NCBI GenBank assembly: GCA_934518555.1
Contig: CAKSXW010000002.1
Coordinates: 1 to 64,000, forward strand
DNA length: 64,000 nucleotides
Direction: 5' to 3'
Origin: an uncultured Faecalibacterium sp.
Lineage (GTDB): Bacteria; Bacillota; Clostridia; Oscillospirales; Ruminococcaceae
The notes below the pieces were generated by a model. That model saw nothing but the letters and a program-made list of their open reading frames with translations, was not told the DNA's origin and did not search any database. A program made the translations under genes and the position numbers. Numbering within the stretch: position 1 is the first letter of the stretch; each line of letters begins with the position of its first letter. Positions 34,585 to 43,423 of the stretch are shown here, piece by piece.

Positions 34585-35490
34585 ATGCAATACAAGATTC
34601 TGGCAAGTGATTTCGACAATACTCTGGTGCCCTTCGGGGAGGGGCGCCCCCGTCCTGCGGTGGTGCAGGCGGTGAAAAAGCTCCAGGCCGCAGGAGGGCT
34701 TTTTGTGCTCAGCACCGGCCGGGCTTACCCCTGCGTCCACAAGGCACAACTGGGGGGCATCCGGCCCGATTACATCATTACCTGCAACGGGGCCTGCGTG
34801 ATGGATAAGGCAGGGACCATCGTGGCAGAGCACCCCCTGACCAACGAGGAAATGTACGCTCTGGTGGATTTTTGTGAGGATTACAACTACCCCTTGCAGT
34901 TCAACTACCGGGACGCCTGCTATGTTTATTGCGAGTATGAGATGCTGCGGAACAACTACGCCCAGATGGCTGGCACCGGCCTGACCTGCGTGGACGGCGA
35001 GGACCAGGACCGGCATCTCATTGATATGCCCCACGCCGCCTTTGCAGCGGTGCCCCCGGAGCGTGTGGCAGATTTTGAGGCAAAGTACGGCTACCTGGGC
35101 CTGCACTGGATGCAGGTGGGGGCCAAAAACGCCGACGGTTATTGCTTTTACGATATCGTGCGTGGGGGCATCGACAAGGGGGTGGGCCTGGCGGACCTGT
35201 GCGCCCGGCAGGGCCTGACCCTGGCAGAGGCGGTGGCTGCCGGAGATTCTGCCAACGATCTGGGAATGCTGAAGGCAGCAGGCCTGGGGGTCTGCATGGC
35301 CAACGGCACCCCGGAGGCCAAGGCTGCCGCAGACCGGGAGATCCCGGATGTCCGGGAGGACGGCCTGGCGGCTTTGATCCAGGAACTGTGGTTCCAAGGC
35401 CCCCGGGCAGTGCCCTCGGGCCGGGAGCTGGGCTCGGCCTGGACCGCCCTGGAAAAGGCCGGGGGACAGGAAGGCTCTGCCTCTGTATAA
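34585..35490 (+). CDS. HAD superfamily Cof-type phosphatase
   Basis: A 301-residue HAD hydrolase. Motif I is LASDFDNTLVPFG (nucleophile and acid aspartates), motif II STGRAYP, and the late GDSANDLGML carries the metal-binding aspartates. The cap between them is of the Cof/YidA type. Such enzymes dephosphorylate sugar phosphates or cofactors. AGGGAGAGG precedes ATG 34585; an extended -10 (TGTGGTATACT) lies just upstream at about 34541-34551. Confidence 0.88.
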   Translation: MQYKILASDFDNTLVPFGEGRPRPAVVQAVKKLQAAGGLFVLSTGRAYPCVHKAQLGGIRPDYIITCNGACVMDKAGTIVAEHPLTNEEMYALVDFCEDYNYPLQFNYRDACYVYCEYEMLRNNYAQMAGTGLTCVDGEDQDRHLIDMPHAAFAAVPPERVADFEAKYGYLGLHWMQVGAKNADGYCFYDIVRGGIDKGVGLADLCARQGLTLAEAVAAGDSANDLGMLKAAGLGVCMANGTPEAKAAADREIPDVREDGLAALIQELWFQGPRAVPSGRELGSAWTALEKAGGQEGSASV

Positions 35491-35593
35491 AAGATGGCGA
35501 AGGTGTAAAATCTTCATGAACCCCTTGCCTTTTTGGCAAAGGGCAGTATGATGGATATGACCGGGGCCCCTGCCCCGGAGAAGGAGAAGGACC

Positions 35594-36223
35594 ATGAGCA
35601 AGATCATCCGCACCCAAAAACCCAGTGTGCTGCCCTATTACGCCGGGGCCCTGGTGTTTGTGGTGCTGTGTGCCGTGCTGCCGGTATATCGGCTGTGGGC
35701 ACTGCTGGCGGCACTGGCCGGGGCCGCCGGGGCCTTTGCTGCCGCCAAAAAGACCTGTCCGCCCCGGGTAGAGGAGCACCTGGTGCCCTTCCACACCGGT
35801 GTGGAGGATGTGGACCAGATGCTGGCAGACATCCAGCAAAAGCTGGATACCCTCCACGCCCTCAACGAAGCACTGCCGGAGCCGGAGCTGTCGGCAGCCA
35901 TGACCCGGATGGAAAAGGCCGGACGCTCCATTCTGGAGGCGGTGGAGGCCAACCCCTCCAAGTCCAAGCAGGTGCGCCGCTTTGCCAACTACTACCTGCC
36001 GGATGCGGTGAACGTGCTGCAGCAGTATGCCAAACTGGCCCGGCAGGGGGTAAAGGGCGAAAACGCCGCCTCCATCCGGGCCCAGGTGGAGCACAACGCT
36101 GCCTCCATTGCCACGGCCTTTGAAAACCAGCTGGATGCACTGTACGCCGCCGAGAGCATGGACCTGTCTGCAGACCTGACGGTGCTGCAATCCATGCTCA
36201 AGGGCCAGGGACTGAGCAAATAA
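35594..36223 (+). CDS. xpaC: XpaC-like 5-bromo-4-chloroindolyl phosphate hydrolysis family protein
   Basis: A 209-residue protein with two N-terminal membrane helices (about 13-50) and a long helical cytoplasmic domain (VEEHLVPFHTGVEDVDQMLADIQ). This is the XpaC pattern. XpaC is named for a hydrolysis phenotype and its true role is unknown; it is almost always next to telA, as here (35 bp upstream). GGAGAAGG precedes the ATG. Confidence 0.85.
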   Translation: MSKIIRTQKPSVLPYYAGALVFVVLCAVLPVYRLWALLAALAGAAGAFAAAKKTCPPRVEEHLVPFHTGVEDVDQMLADIQQKLDTLHALNEALPEPELSAAMTRMEKAGRSILEAVEANPSKSKQVRRFANYYLPDAVNVLQQYAKLARQGVKGENAASIRAQVEHNAASIATAFENQLDALYAAESMDLSADLTVLQSMLKGQGLSK

Positions 36224-36258
36224 AAACATCATTGGATTTGGAAAGGAAGGACTCTCTT

Positions 36259-37410
36259 ATGGCAGACAATACCTTGAACTTTGATCTGGATGCCCCCGTT
36301 GTTCCCACCCTGACGCTGGACCCCACCCCGGCAGAGGCTCCCCAGGAGAAAAAGCCGGAGCCTGCCCGGGCCCCGGAGGCCCCTGTGAACCTGAGCCCCG
36401 AGGAGCAGGCCATGGTGGACCAGTTTGCCCAGAAGATCGACATCACCAACAGCCAGCAGGTGCTGCAGTATGGTGCCGCCTGCCAGAAAAAGATCGGTGA
36501 TTTCTCCGAGGCTGCTCTGTCCAAGGTGTCCACCAAGGACCTGGGCGAGGTGGGGGACATGATCACCAGCCTCATTGGAGAGCTGAAGAACTTTGACGCC
36601 AACGAGGAGCAGCAAAAGGGCACCATGGGCTTCTTTAAAAAGAAGTCCAACCAGCTGGATGCCCTCAAGAGCAAGTACACCAAGGCGGAGACCAATGTGG
36701 AAAACATCCAGGGCATGCTGGAAAACCACCAGGTGCAGCTGCTGAAGGACATCGCCATGCTGGATAAGATGTACGATCTGAACATGGCCTACTTCAAGGA
36801 GCTGAGCATGTACATCCTGGCCGGCAAAAAGAAGTTGGAGCAGGTCCGGGCTGGCGAGTTGCAGCAGGCCATGGATAAGGCCAAGGCCTCCGGACTGCCG
36901 GAGGATGCCCAGGCGGCCCGGGATCTGGCAGACCAGTGCGAGCGGTTTGAAAAAAAGCTCTATGACCTGGAGCTCACCCGGAACATCAGCCTGCAGATGG
37001 GCCCCCAGATCCGTCTGTTGCAAAACAACAACACCATGATGGCAGAAAAGATCCAGTCCACCATCGTCAACACCATCCCTCTGTGGAAGAACCAGATGGT
37101 GCTGGCCCTGGGCCTGGCCCACAGCCAGCAGGCCATGGAGGCCCAGCGTGCTGTTACCGATATGACCAACGACCTGCTGAAGAAGAACGCCGAGGCCCTG
37201 AAGATGGGCACCATCGAGACCGCCAAGGAGGCCCAGCGCGGCGTGGTGGATATCGAGACCCTGCAGCAGACCAACAAGAGCCTCATCGAGACCCTGGACG
37301 AGCTGAACAAGATCCAGAGCGAGGGCCGTGCAAAGCGGGCTGCCGCCGAGCAGGAGCTGACCCGTATCGAGGACGAACTGAAACAGAAAATGATGGAGAT
37401 CCGGAGCTGA
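36259..37410 (+). CDS. telA: Toxic anion resistance protein TelA
   Basis: A 383-residue helical protein of the TelA family: FFKKKSNQLDALKSKY, VENIQGMLENHQVQLLKDI and QNNNTMMAEKIQSTIVNTIPLWKNQM are the conserved core. The N-terminal ~55 residues are a Pro/Ala-rich linker. TelA is linked to tellurite and lantibiotic/cell-envelope stress resistance by an unclear mechanism. AAAGGAAGG precedes ATG 36259. The next gene begins two bases after its stop. Confidence 0.92.
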   Translation: MADNTLNFDLDAPVVPTLTLDPTPAEAPQEKKPEPARAPEAPVNLSPEEQAMVDQFAQKIDITNSQQVLQYGAACQKKIGDFSEAALSKVSTKDLGEVGDMITSLIGELKNFDANEEQQKGTMGFFKKKSNQLDALKSKYTKAETNVENIQGMLENHQVQLLKDIAMLDKMYDLNMAYFKELSMYILAGKKKLEQVRAGELQQAMDKAKASGLPEDAQAARDLADQCERFEKKLYDLELTRNISLQMGPQIRLLQNNNTMMAEKIQSTIVNTIPLWKNQMVLALGLAHSQQAMEAQRAVTDMTNDLLKKNAEALKMGTIETAKEAQRGVVDIETLQQTNKSLIETLDELNKIQSEGRAKRAAAEQELTRIEDELKQKMMEIRS

Positions 37411-37411
37411 A

Positions 37412-38134
37412 ATGGCAAACGAAGATTTTTCCCCAAAAAAGAATGCATCGGAACCGGTTGGCTTTGACGCCCACAGCTACCGGGCCCCTTCTGAGCCTCA
37501 GCAGGCGGTGCGGTTGACCCCGCTGCAAAAAAAACTGGCAGGGCTGGAGGCAAGGCTGCCCAAAGCCCTTTCCACCCGGGCAGCCGCCCTGGCCCTGAGC
37601 CTGGTGGTGATGCTGGCGGCCTTTTTCGGCTTTGGCGGTGCCAAGCTCCGGGCCAAGTACCACCAGGCCCGGCAGTGGTTCACCCAGGGAGTGGCAGCGG
37701 ATAACGGCTACAACCTCAACGAGGAGCTGAACACCCGGGCCAACACCGCAGCCAATATCCTTACCACAGGCTCCAACACCCTGGGAGCCGACAACGCCCA
37801 GGTGCAGGCAGCCCAGGCGGCCCTGACCACCTTCCAGGCAGACCTGGAGGGGGTGGTGTCCGGTAAGACCCGGATGCATGAGATGTACGAGGCCGACAAG
37901 GCCCTGGGGGCCGCCATCGACCAGCTTTACGCAAAGCTACAGGAGCAGGCCGCCGACCCCATGAAGATGGGGGCGGTGCAGGGCCAGTACGGCCAGTTCA
38001 ACAGTGCCGGGACCATCCTGAGCACCCTGACCTACAATGAGGCAGTCTACGACTATCAAAAAGAGGTGGGCGGCCTCCCGGCCAAGGTGCTGTCCGGCCT
38101 TTCTGGCGTGAAGGAGGTTGAACCCTTCGCATGA
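37412..38134 (+). CDS. LemA-like membrane protein
   Basis: A 240-residue protein with a 50-residue polar N-terminus, one membrane helix (AAALALSLVVMLAAFFGFGG) and a helical extracytoplasmic domain (NTRANTAANILTTG, YNEAVYDYQKEV) like LemA. The YNxAVxxYN-type motif near the end supports LemA. LemA and TPM proteins often occur as neighbours, as here: its stop overlaps the TPM start (ATGA). No precise function is known. Confidence 0.72.
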   Translation: MANEDFSPKKNASEPVGFDAHSYRAPSEPQQAVRLTPLQKKLAGLEARLPKALSTRAAALALSLVVMLAAFFGFGGAKLRAKYHQARQWFTQGVAADNGYNLNEELNTRANTAANILTTGSNTLGADNAQVQAAQAALTTFQADLEGVVSGKTRMHEMYEADKALGAAIDQLYAKLQEQAADPMKMGAVQGQYGQFNSAGTILSTLTYNEAVYDYQKEVGGLPAKVLSGLSGVKEVEPFA

Positions 38135-39096
38135 AAAACTTTGTAAAAAAGATCAGTGCTCTGGTGCTGGTGTGGGTGGTGTGTCTGTCTGCCCTCAGCC
38201 CGGCCTATGCAGCGAAAGCCGACCTGCCGGAGCTGCCCAAAGACCAGTGTGTGGTGGATGAGGCCGACGTCCTCAGCAGCAGCACGGAGCAGACCATCAT
38301 CCAGCTGAACGCACAGCTGGAATCCAGCTGCAACGGCGCACAGATCGGCGTGCTGACGGTGGATTACACAGGCAGCTGCACCACAGAGGAGTATGCCTTG
38401 CAGGCGGCCAATGCCTGGGGCATTGGATCTTCTACCGGCAATAATGGTGTGCTGATCCTGTTGGTAATGGAGACCCAGCAGTACGCCGATGGTGATTACT
38501 ATATTGCCACAGGTGACGGCTTCCGCAACACTACTCTGGAAAAGCAGGCCAGCATCATTGCCCAGACCATGGAGGATGACTTTGTGGCCCGGGATTTTGA
38601 CGGTGCTGTGACTACCTGTGCCCAAAATGTGGCCCAGACCATTGCAGATATCTACGGCGTCAGCCTTTCCGGCAATTCCGGTGCAGCCTCCACCGTGGCC
38701 CCTTCGGACCGGGAGCCTTCTCACGGCAGCAGCGGCGCAGGCAGCGTCTTTGTAAGCCTGCTGACGGTGCTGTTCACCCTGATCCTGCTGGGGGTCATCC
38801 TGTCGGTGATGGTGTACACCTTCGCTGGCCCCTTGTGGCCCTTGTTCTGGTGCTTTGGGGGCCCCCGGCATCGTGGCCCCCGGCCGCCCAGAGGGCCTCG
38901 TCCCCCCAGAGGCCCCCGGAATCCACCCCCTCCCGGCGGACCCTGGGGCGGCGGTTTTGGCGGCATGGGCGGCGGCTCCTTCGGGGGCGGCGGTGGCCGT
39001 GGCAGTTTTGGCGGCGGCAGTTTTGGCGGCGGCGGCTCCTTCGGGGGCATGGGCGGCGGCAGCTTCCATGGCGGCGGCGGTGGCCGTGGCCGCTGA
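38131..39096 (+). CDS. TPM domain-containing membrane protein with Gly/Pro-rich tail
   Basis: A 321-residue protein. A signal peptide (VVCLSALSPAYAAK) precedes a TPM domain (about 37-180: CVVDEADVLSSSTEQTI, STGNNGVLILLVM). A membrane helix (VSLLTVLFTLILLGVILSVMVYTF) follows, then a tail of RGPRPPRGP repeats and runs of GGGSFGGG. It is paralogous in layout to the TPM gene at 31882. The low-complexity tail is coded by GGC-rich repeats and could vary in length by slippage. Confidence 0.85.
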   Translation: MKNFVKKISALVLVWVVCLSALSPAYAAKADLPELPKDQCVVDEADVLSSSTEQTIIQLNAQLESSCNGAQIGVLTVDYTGSCTTEEYALQAANAWGIGSSTGNNGVLILLVMETQQYADGDYYIATGDGFRNTTLEKQASIIAQTMEDDFVARDFDGAVTTCAQNVAQTIADIYGVSLSGNSGAASTVAPSDREPSHGSSGAGSVFVSLLTVLFTLILLGVILSVMVYTFAGPLWPLFWCFGGPRHRGPRPPRGPRPPRGPRNPPPPGGPWGGGFGGMGGGSFGGGGGRGSFGGGSFGGGGSFGGMGGGSFHGGGGGRGR

Positions 39097-39134
39097 GCCC
39101 TGCCTGACTGTGGAACAAAAAAGGAGGAACTGTT

Positions 39135-39983
39135 ATGATCCAATTTGGCCTGCGTCTCCATGACGCTGAAAAACTGCCGGTGGAACAGGTGCTGCCGCTG
39201 GTGCGGCAAAAGGGCTTTTCCTGCGTGCACCTGGCCCTGAGCAAATCCCTGAAGGAGGTGCCCAACACCCCCAGTGCCCTGACCCCGGGCTATGCAGCCT
39301 ATCTGCGGCGGCTGTTTGCCCAGAACCAGCTGGACATTGCCGTGCTGGGCAACTACCTGAACCTGGCCCACCCCGATGAGGCAGCCCTCCGTGCCATCCA
39401 GGAAAAATACTATGCCCACATCCGGTTTGCCAGTCTGCTGGGCTGCGGCATGGTAGGCACCGAGACCGGTGCCCCCAACGCCGAGTATAAGTTCTGCCCG
39501 GAGTGCCGCAGCGATGCAGCCCTGGCCACCTTTATCAAGAACTTCAAGCCGGTGGTGCGCTGTGCCGAGCAGTACGGCGTGACCATTGCTATTGAGCCGG
39601 TGGTAAAGCACATCGTCTATGACGCCCAGCGTGCCCGCACGGTGCTGGATGAAATTGGCAGCCCCAACCTGCAGATCCTGCTGGACCCGGTGAACCTGCT
39701 GAACATGGAAAATGTGGACGCCCGGGAAGAAGTGTTTGCCCAGGCCATTGAGCTGCTGGGCAAGGACGTGGCCATGATCCACTTCAAGGATTTTCTCCGC
39801 CAGGACGCCGGGGGCCAGCTGGCTGCCACCGGTGCCGGGCAGGGGGGCATGGGGGATTACCGCACCATCCTGCGGTTTGCCAAGGAGCAAAAACCCTATG
39901 TGTTTGCCACCCTGGAAAACACCACCCCGGAAAATGCAGTCCAGTGCCGGGAGTTTCTGCAAAAGCAGTATGACGCCTGCTGA
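39135..39983 (+). CDS. Sugar phosphate isomerase/epimerase-like TIM-barrel protein
   Basis: A 282-residue xylose-isomerase-like (AP endonuclease 2) barrel. Candidate metal ligands are in VGTETGAPN, TIAIEPV, LLDPVNLL and MIHFKDFL. Family members isomerise or epimerise sugars, inositols or keto-sugars; the substrate is unknown. AAGGAGG precedes the ATG. It lies 38 bp after the TPM gene and may ride on that transcript, and is followed by a strong terminator. Confidence 0.85.
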   Translation: MIQFGLRLHDAEKLPVEQVLPLVRQKGFSCVHLALSKSLKEVPNTPSALTPGYAAYLRRLFAQNQLDIAVLGNYLNLAHPDEAALRAIQEKYYAHIRFASLLGCGMVGTETGAPNAEYKFCPECRSDAALATFIKNFKPVVRCAEQYGVTIAIEPVVKHIVYDAQRARTVLDEIGSPNLQILLDPVNLLNMENVDAREEVFAQAIELLGKDVAMIHFKDFLRQDAGGQLAATGAGQGGMGDYRTILRFAKEQKPYVFATLENTTPENAVQCREFLQKQYDAC

Positions 39984-39996
39984 ACAAAAAATGTTC

Positions 39997-40031
39997 AAAG
40001 CCCTTGCGGAAGAGTCCGCAGGGGCTTTTTT
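39997..40031 (+). terminator. Terminator after the TIM-barrel gene
   Basis: AAAGCCCTTGCGGA-AGAG-TCCGCAGGGGCTTTTTT. Confidence 0.92.
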
Positions 40032-40127
40032 ACGCTCTATGGACAAAAAAGAGGACTGCTGCCGTCAAATTGCTAAGAAAAACCTGACCGTTCATGAAAA
40101 ATTCATAAAAAATGATGGCATCCGACA

Positions 40128-40156
40128 TTGCAAAGTTTTTGACGATGTGCTATGCT
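40128..40156 (+). promoter_or_regulatory. Promoter of fucO
   Basis: TTGCAA and TATGCT with a 17-base spacer and a TGC extension. Confidence 0.75.
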
Positions 40157-40212
40157 GAAAGGTAGAGAGGGCCGCAGAAAAGCGGCTGCAAGTGAACACT
40201 GGAGGAAAAATT

Positions 40213-41361
40213 ATGGCTGATCGTATCGTTCTGAATACCATTTCCTACCATGGCCACGGTGCCATTGAAAACATCGTCCCCGAGCTCACCGCCCGTGGCT
40301 ACCACAAGGCTTTCGTCTGCTCTGACCCCGACCTGATCAAGTTCGGCGTCACCAAAAAGGTCACCGACCTGCTGGATGCTGCAAACTTTGCCTACGCTGT
40401 GTACAGCGACATCAAGCCCAACCCCACCATTGCCAACGTGCAGGACGGCGTAGCTGCCTTTAAGGCTGCTGAGGCAGACTGCATCGTCACCATTGGCGGC
40501 GGCTCCTCCATGGATACTGCCAAGGCCATCGGCATCATCATCAAGAACCCGGAGTTTGCCGACGTCCGTTCTCTGGAGGGCGTTGCCCCCACCAAGAACC
40601 ACGCTGTGTTCACCATTGCAGTGCCCACCACCGCCGGCACCGCTGCTGAGGTCACCATCAACTACGTTATCACCGACGTGGAAAAGAAGCGCAAGTTCGT
40701 CTGCGTGGACACCAACGATATCCCCGAGATCGCTGTGGTGGACCCGGATATGATGGCCTCCATGCCCAAGGGCCTGACGGCTGCCACCGGTATGGACGCC
40801 CTGACCCACGCCATTGAGGGCTACATCACCAAGGGCCACTGCGTCATCTCTGATATGTTCCACCTGGAGGCCATCAAGCTCATCAGCCAGAACCTCCGTG
40901 GTGCCGTCCAGAACACCCCGGAAGGCCGTGAGGGCATGGCTCTGGGCCAGTACATTGCCGGCATGGGCTTCTCCAACGTGGGCCTGGGCATCGTCCACTC
41001 CATGGCACACGGCCTGTCTGCCCTGTATGACACCCCCCACGGCGTGGCCTGCGCCATCCTGCTGCCGGTGGGCCTGGAGTACAACAAGACCGTAGCCGGG
41101 GAGCGTTACCGTGCTGTGGGCAAGGCCATGGGCGTTGTGGGCATCGACGAGATGAACGATGTGGAAGCTGCCGATGCTACCATCGCCGCCGTCAAGCAGC
41201 TGTCTGCTGACGTGGGCATCCCTACAAACCTCCATGGCATCCTGAAGGAGGAAGACGTGCAGTTCCTGGCAGAGAGTGCCTTTGCAGACGCCTGCCGCCC
41301 CGGCAACCCCCGTGACACCAGCGTGGAGGAGATCGTGGAGCTGTACAAGAGCCAGCTGTAA
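40213..41361 (+). CDS. fucO: Lactaldehyde reductase (iron-containing alcohol dehydrogenase)
   Basis: A 382-residue group III alcohol dehydrogenase very close to E. coli FucO, including NNPEFADVRSLEG- and TTAGTAAEVTINYVITD-like stretches. The NAD site is GGGSSMDTAK; iron ligands fit Asp195, His199, His262 and His276, one residue below the E. coli numbering. It reduces L-lactaldehyde to 1,2-propanediol during fucose or rhamnose fermentation. No fucose genes are adjacent. GGAGG lies before ATG 40213. Confidence 0.93.
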   Translation: MADRIVLNTISYHGHGAIENIVPELTARGYHKAFVCSDPDLIKFGVTKKVTDLLDAANFAYAVYSDIKPNPTIANVQDGVAAFKAAEADCIVTIGGGSSMDTAKAIGIIIKNPEFADVRSLEGVAPTKNHAVFTIAVPTTAGTAAEVTINYVITDVEKKRKFVCVDTNDIPEIAVVDPDMMASMPKGLTAATGMDALTHAIEGYITKGHCVISDMFHLEAIKLISQNLRGAVQNTPEGREGMALGQYIAGMGFSNVGLGIVHSMAHGLSALYDTPHGVACAILLPVGLEYNKTVAGERYRAVGKAMGVVGIDEMNDVEAADATIAAVKQLSADVGIPTNLHGILKEEDVQFLAESAFADACRPGNPRDTSVEEIVELYKSQL

Positions 41362-41399
41362 GCCATAATCCTTTGTGCCCTGCAGTCCCCCGCAGGGCA

Positions 41400-41433
41400 G
41401 GGCCCCCACTTGCCATCCGGCAGGTGGGGGCCC
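41400..41433 (+). terminator. Terminator-like hairpin after fucO
   Basis: GGGCCCCCACTTGCC and GGCAGGTGGGGGCCC pair over 15 bp with a 4-base loop; TTT follows. Confidence 0.75.
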
Positions 41434-41449
41434 TTTGGCTGCTCTGACA

Positions 41450-41483
41450 AACAAGGCCGCTGCCCTAGGGCAGCGGCCTTGTT
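41450..41483. terminator. 34-bp perfect palindrome between convergent fucO and patatin genes
   Basis: AACAAGGCCGCTGCCCT and its exact complement form a perfect 17+17 palindrome. With TTG tracts on both sides it can end both transcripts. Confidence 0.75.
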
Positions 41484-41500
41484 GCATATCAGGTTTTGGG

Positions 41501-42364
41501 TCAGGCTTCCGCCTTGGACTGGGCCACAAAAGCGGCGATCTTGTCGATTTGCACCTCTGCCACTGCCCGTCCGGTCTCGTACACCCGGCGCAGCTGGGCC
41601 GGGTCTCGCTCCACAGGGCCGACCTCCAGGGGGATAGGGGGCCGGATCACAAAGGCCTTGCCTGCCTGCTCCAGCATGGCCACATGGGCCAGGGTCTCGT
41701 TGTAACGCTGGGGCCGATCAGCCACGGCCTCCACAAAGGCCGGGTGGCTCAGGTACCGTGCCCGAATCATGGGCAGCATCCGGCTCTGCTTTTTCACAAA
41801 GCCCTTGGGCTGGGTAAGGATGATCAGGTTGCGCTTGTAGCCAATGGACTCAAAAAAGCGCACAGGGATAGAATCCGCAATGCCGCCGTCCAGTAGCTGA
41901 TAGTGGCCGATCTTTACCGGACGGGCGGCCAGGGGCATGGAGGCAGAGGCCTGCATCCACTGGATGTCCTCCTCATCGCCAGTGCGGCACTTGTGGTAGA
42001 TGGGGTCCCCGGTACGCAGGTCGGTGCACACCACAAAAAAGTCCATGGGGTCCTCCTGGAAGGTCTGGGCGTCAAAGGGGTCCAGGCTCTGGGGCACCGT
42101 GTGGTAGCAGAACTCCTGGCTGTACAGGTTGCCGGTCCGCAGCAGGTTGCCAAAGCTGACATAGCGTTTATCGTTGCAATACTCTGTATTGTAGCGGATG
42201 GCCCGGCCGATCTGGTGGGATTTGTAATTGCAGCCAAACACAGCCCCAGCCGACACGCCAATGGCACCGTCCAGGGTGATGCCATGCTCCATCAGCACAT
42301 CCAGAACACCGGCGGTAAACATCCCTCGCATTGCGCCGCCTTCCATCACAAGTCCCGTTTTCAT
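41501..42364 (-). CDS. Patatin-like phospholipase family protein
   Basis: A 287-residue bacterial patatin. The oxyanion motif is EGGAMRG, the nucleophile Ser38 is in GVSAG and Asp159 is in the DGG motif (LLDGGIADS), completing the catalytic dyad. No signal peptide is seen, so a cytoplasmic or membrane-surface lipid acyl hydrolase (YjjU/RssA-like) is likely. GGAGACC precedes the ATG. A TTGTGC-16-TATACT promoter lies upstream. Confidence 0.9.
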   Translation of the reverse strand: MKTGLVMEGGAMRGMFTAGVLDVLMEHGITLDGAIGVSAGAVFGCNYKSHQIGRAIRYNTEYCNDKRYVSFGNLLRTGNLYSQEFCYHTVPQSLDPFDAQTFQEDPMDFFVVCTDLRTGDPIYHKCRTGDEEDIQWMQASASMPLAARPVKIGHYQLLDGGIADSIPVRFFESIGYKRNLIILTQPKGFVKKQSRMLPMIRARYLSHPAFVEAVADRPQRYNETLAHVAMLEQAGKAFVIRPPIPLEVGPVERDPAQLRRVYETGRAVAEVQIDKIAAFVAQSKAEA

Positions 42365-42426
42365 AAAGGTCTCCTCTTTCCCAAGTTCCGGCGTACAGGT
42401 GCCGGAATATCCATCTCAGTAGTTAC

Positions 42427-42454
42427 AGTATACTCAAAATTTTGCAAAGCACAA
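42427..42454 (-). promoter_or_regulatory. Promoter of the patatin gene
   Basis: On the minus strand TTGTGC and TATACT with a 16-base spacer. Confidence 0.68.
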
Positions 42455-42581
42455 GGGGGCGTAAGCCAAAAATTCTTCCGTAACTGAACGGAGTTTCGGT
42501 AATTTTTGATAGAGTGCGACTTTTAAAATCACAGATGAAAAATCAAGAACATTTTTTACGGGTTTTCGGTGGAAAATCCCC

Positions 42582-42610
42582 TTGCCAAAGCAGGCCTGTT
42601 TCGGTATACT
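42582..42610 (+). promoter_or_regulatory. Promoter of xpt
   Basis: TTGCCA and TATACT with a 17-base spacer. The stretch 42455-42581 between the two promoters is AT-rich and shows nothing else recognisable. Confidence 0.82.
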
Positions 42611-42616
42611 AGGTAA

Positions 42617-42777
42617 AATATAGCGGTTCACCCCGGGGCAGCCTGGGCGGTGCCGGCAAAAAAATACAGCGCAGAGCGGCCCGTTCCGGTGGGTGCGCTT
42701 TGGACCGTTTGTGACAACACCCGGGGCCGCAGGGCTGCGGCCCGGAATGGAAAAATGGCTGGAGGACTAGACAGATT
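42617..42777 (+). promoter_or_regulatory. Long structured 5' leader of xpt, class unknown
   Basis: About 160 nt lie between the predicted transcription start and the xpt start codon. Two hairpins stand out: GCGCA...TGCGC near 42670-42700 and CCGGGGCCGCA-GGGC-TGCGGCCCGG near 42720-42745. No T-run follows the second, so it is not a standard attenuator. The conserved core of the guanine riboswitch is absent. A translational switch is possible because the second hairpin ends about 15 bases before GGAGG. Confidence 0.45.
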
Positions 42778-43371
42778 ATGAAGATGCTGGAAGATCGTAT
42801 CCGCAAAGACGGCATTGTCCGTGAGGGCAACGTGCTCAAGGTGGACAGCTTTATCAACCACCAGATGGATATCCCCCTGTTCCGGGAGATGGCCCGGGAG
42901 TGGAAACGCCTGTTTGACGGCAAGCCCATCAACAAGGTGCTGACCATCGAGGCCAGCGGCATCGGCATTGCAGCGGTGGTGGCCAGCGAGTTTAATGTTC
43001 CGGTGGTCTTTGCCAAAAAGTCCATGAGCATCAACCTGGACTACAACAACTACGAGACCAAGATCCAGTCCTTCACCCACAAAAAGATCTACAACGTCAT
43101 CGTTTCCAAAAAGTTTTTGACCCCGGAGGATCACGTGCTGATCATCGACGACTTTTTGGCCAACGGCTGCGCCCTCATGGGTCTGCTGGAGCTGGCCCGG
43201 GAGGCCGGTGCCACCGTGGAGGGTATCGGCATCGCAGTGGAAAAGGGCTTCCAGCAGGGCGGCGAGCTGATCCGCAGCAAGGGCATCCAGCTGGAGAGCC
43301 TGGCCATTGTGGACGCCATGGACAGCACCACCGGCGAGATCACCTTCCGCCCCCAGCCCCACCAGAACTAA
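42778..43371 (+). CDS. xpt: Xanthine phosphoribosyltransferase
   Basis: A 197-residue type I phosphoribosyltransferase. [14 protein letters not shown] near the start and the PRPP loop [18 protein letters not shown] are diagnostic of Xpt; the IEASGI motif is also present. It salvages xanthine to XMP. GGAGG lies 12 bases before ATG 42778; an ATG two codons later is possible. It is monocistronic, with a long leader and a strong terminator. Confidence 0.94.
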   Translation: MKMLEDRIRKDGIVREGNVLKVDSFINHQMDIPLFREMAREWKRLFDGKPINKVLTIEASGIGIAAVVASEFNVPVVFAKKSMSINLDYNNYETKIQSFTHKKIYNVIVSKKFLTPEDHVLIIDDFLANGCALMGLLELAREAGATVEGIGIAVEKGFQQGGELIRSKGIQLESLAIVDAMDSTTGEITFRPQPHQN

Positions 43372-43388
43372 AGATCATAATTTCAGCG

Positions 43389-43423
43389 TAACGGAATGTC
43401 TGCGGACGTTCCGTTATTTTTTT
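43389..43423. terminator. Terminator of xpt, overlapping the end of the PBP gene
   Basis: TAACGGAATGTC-TGCG-GACGTTCCGTTA is followed by seven T. The 3' arm includes the TAA stop of the convergent PBP gene on the minus strand. Confidence 0.9.

Noticed and set aside
38930-39090. GGC-rich tandem blocks as a separate satellite repeat
   Set aside because: They are in frame and code for the Gly-rich tail of the TPM protein.
42617-42777. Guanine riboswitch before xpt
   Set aside because: The conserved loop sequences and the three-way junction of the purine class are absent.
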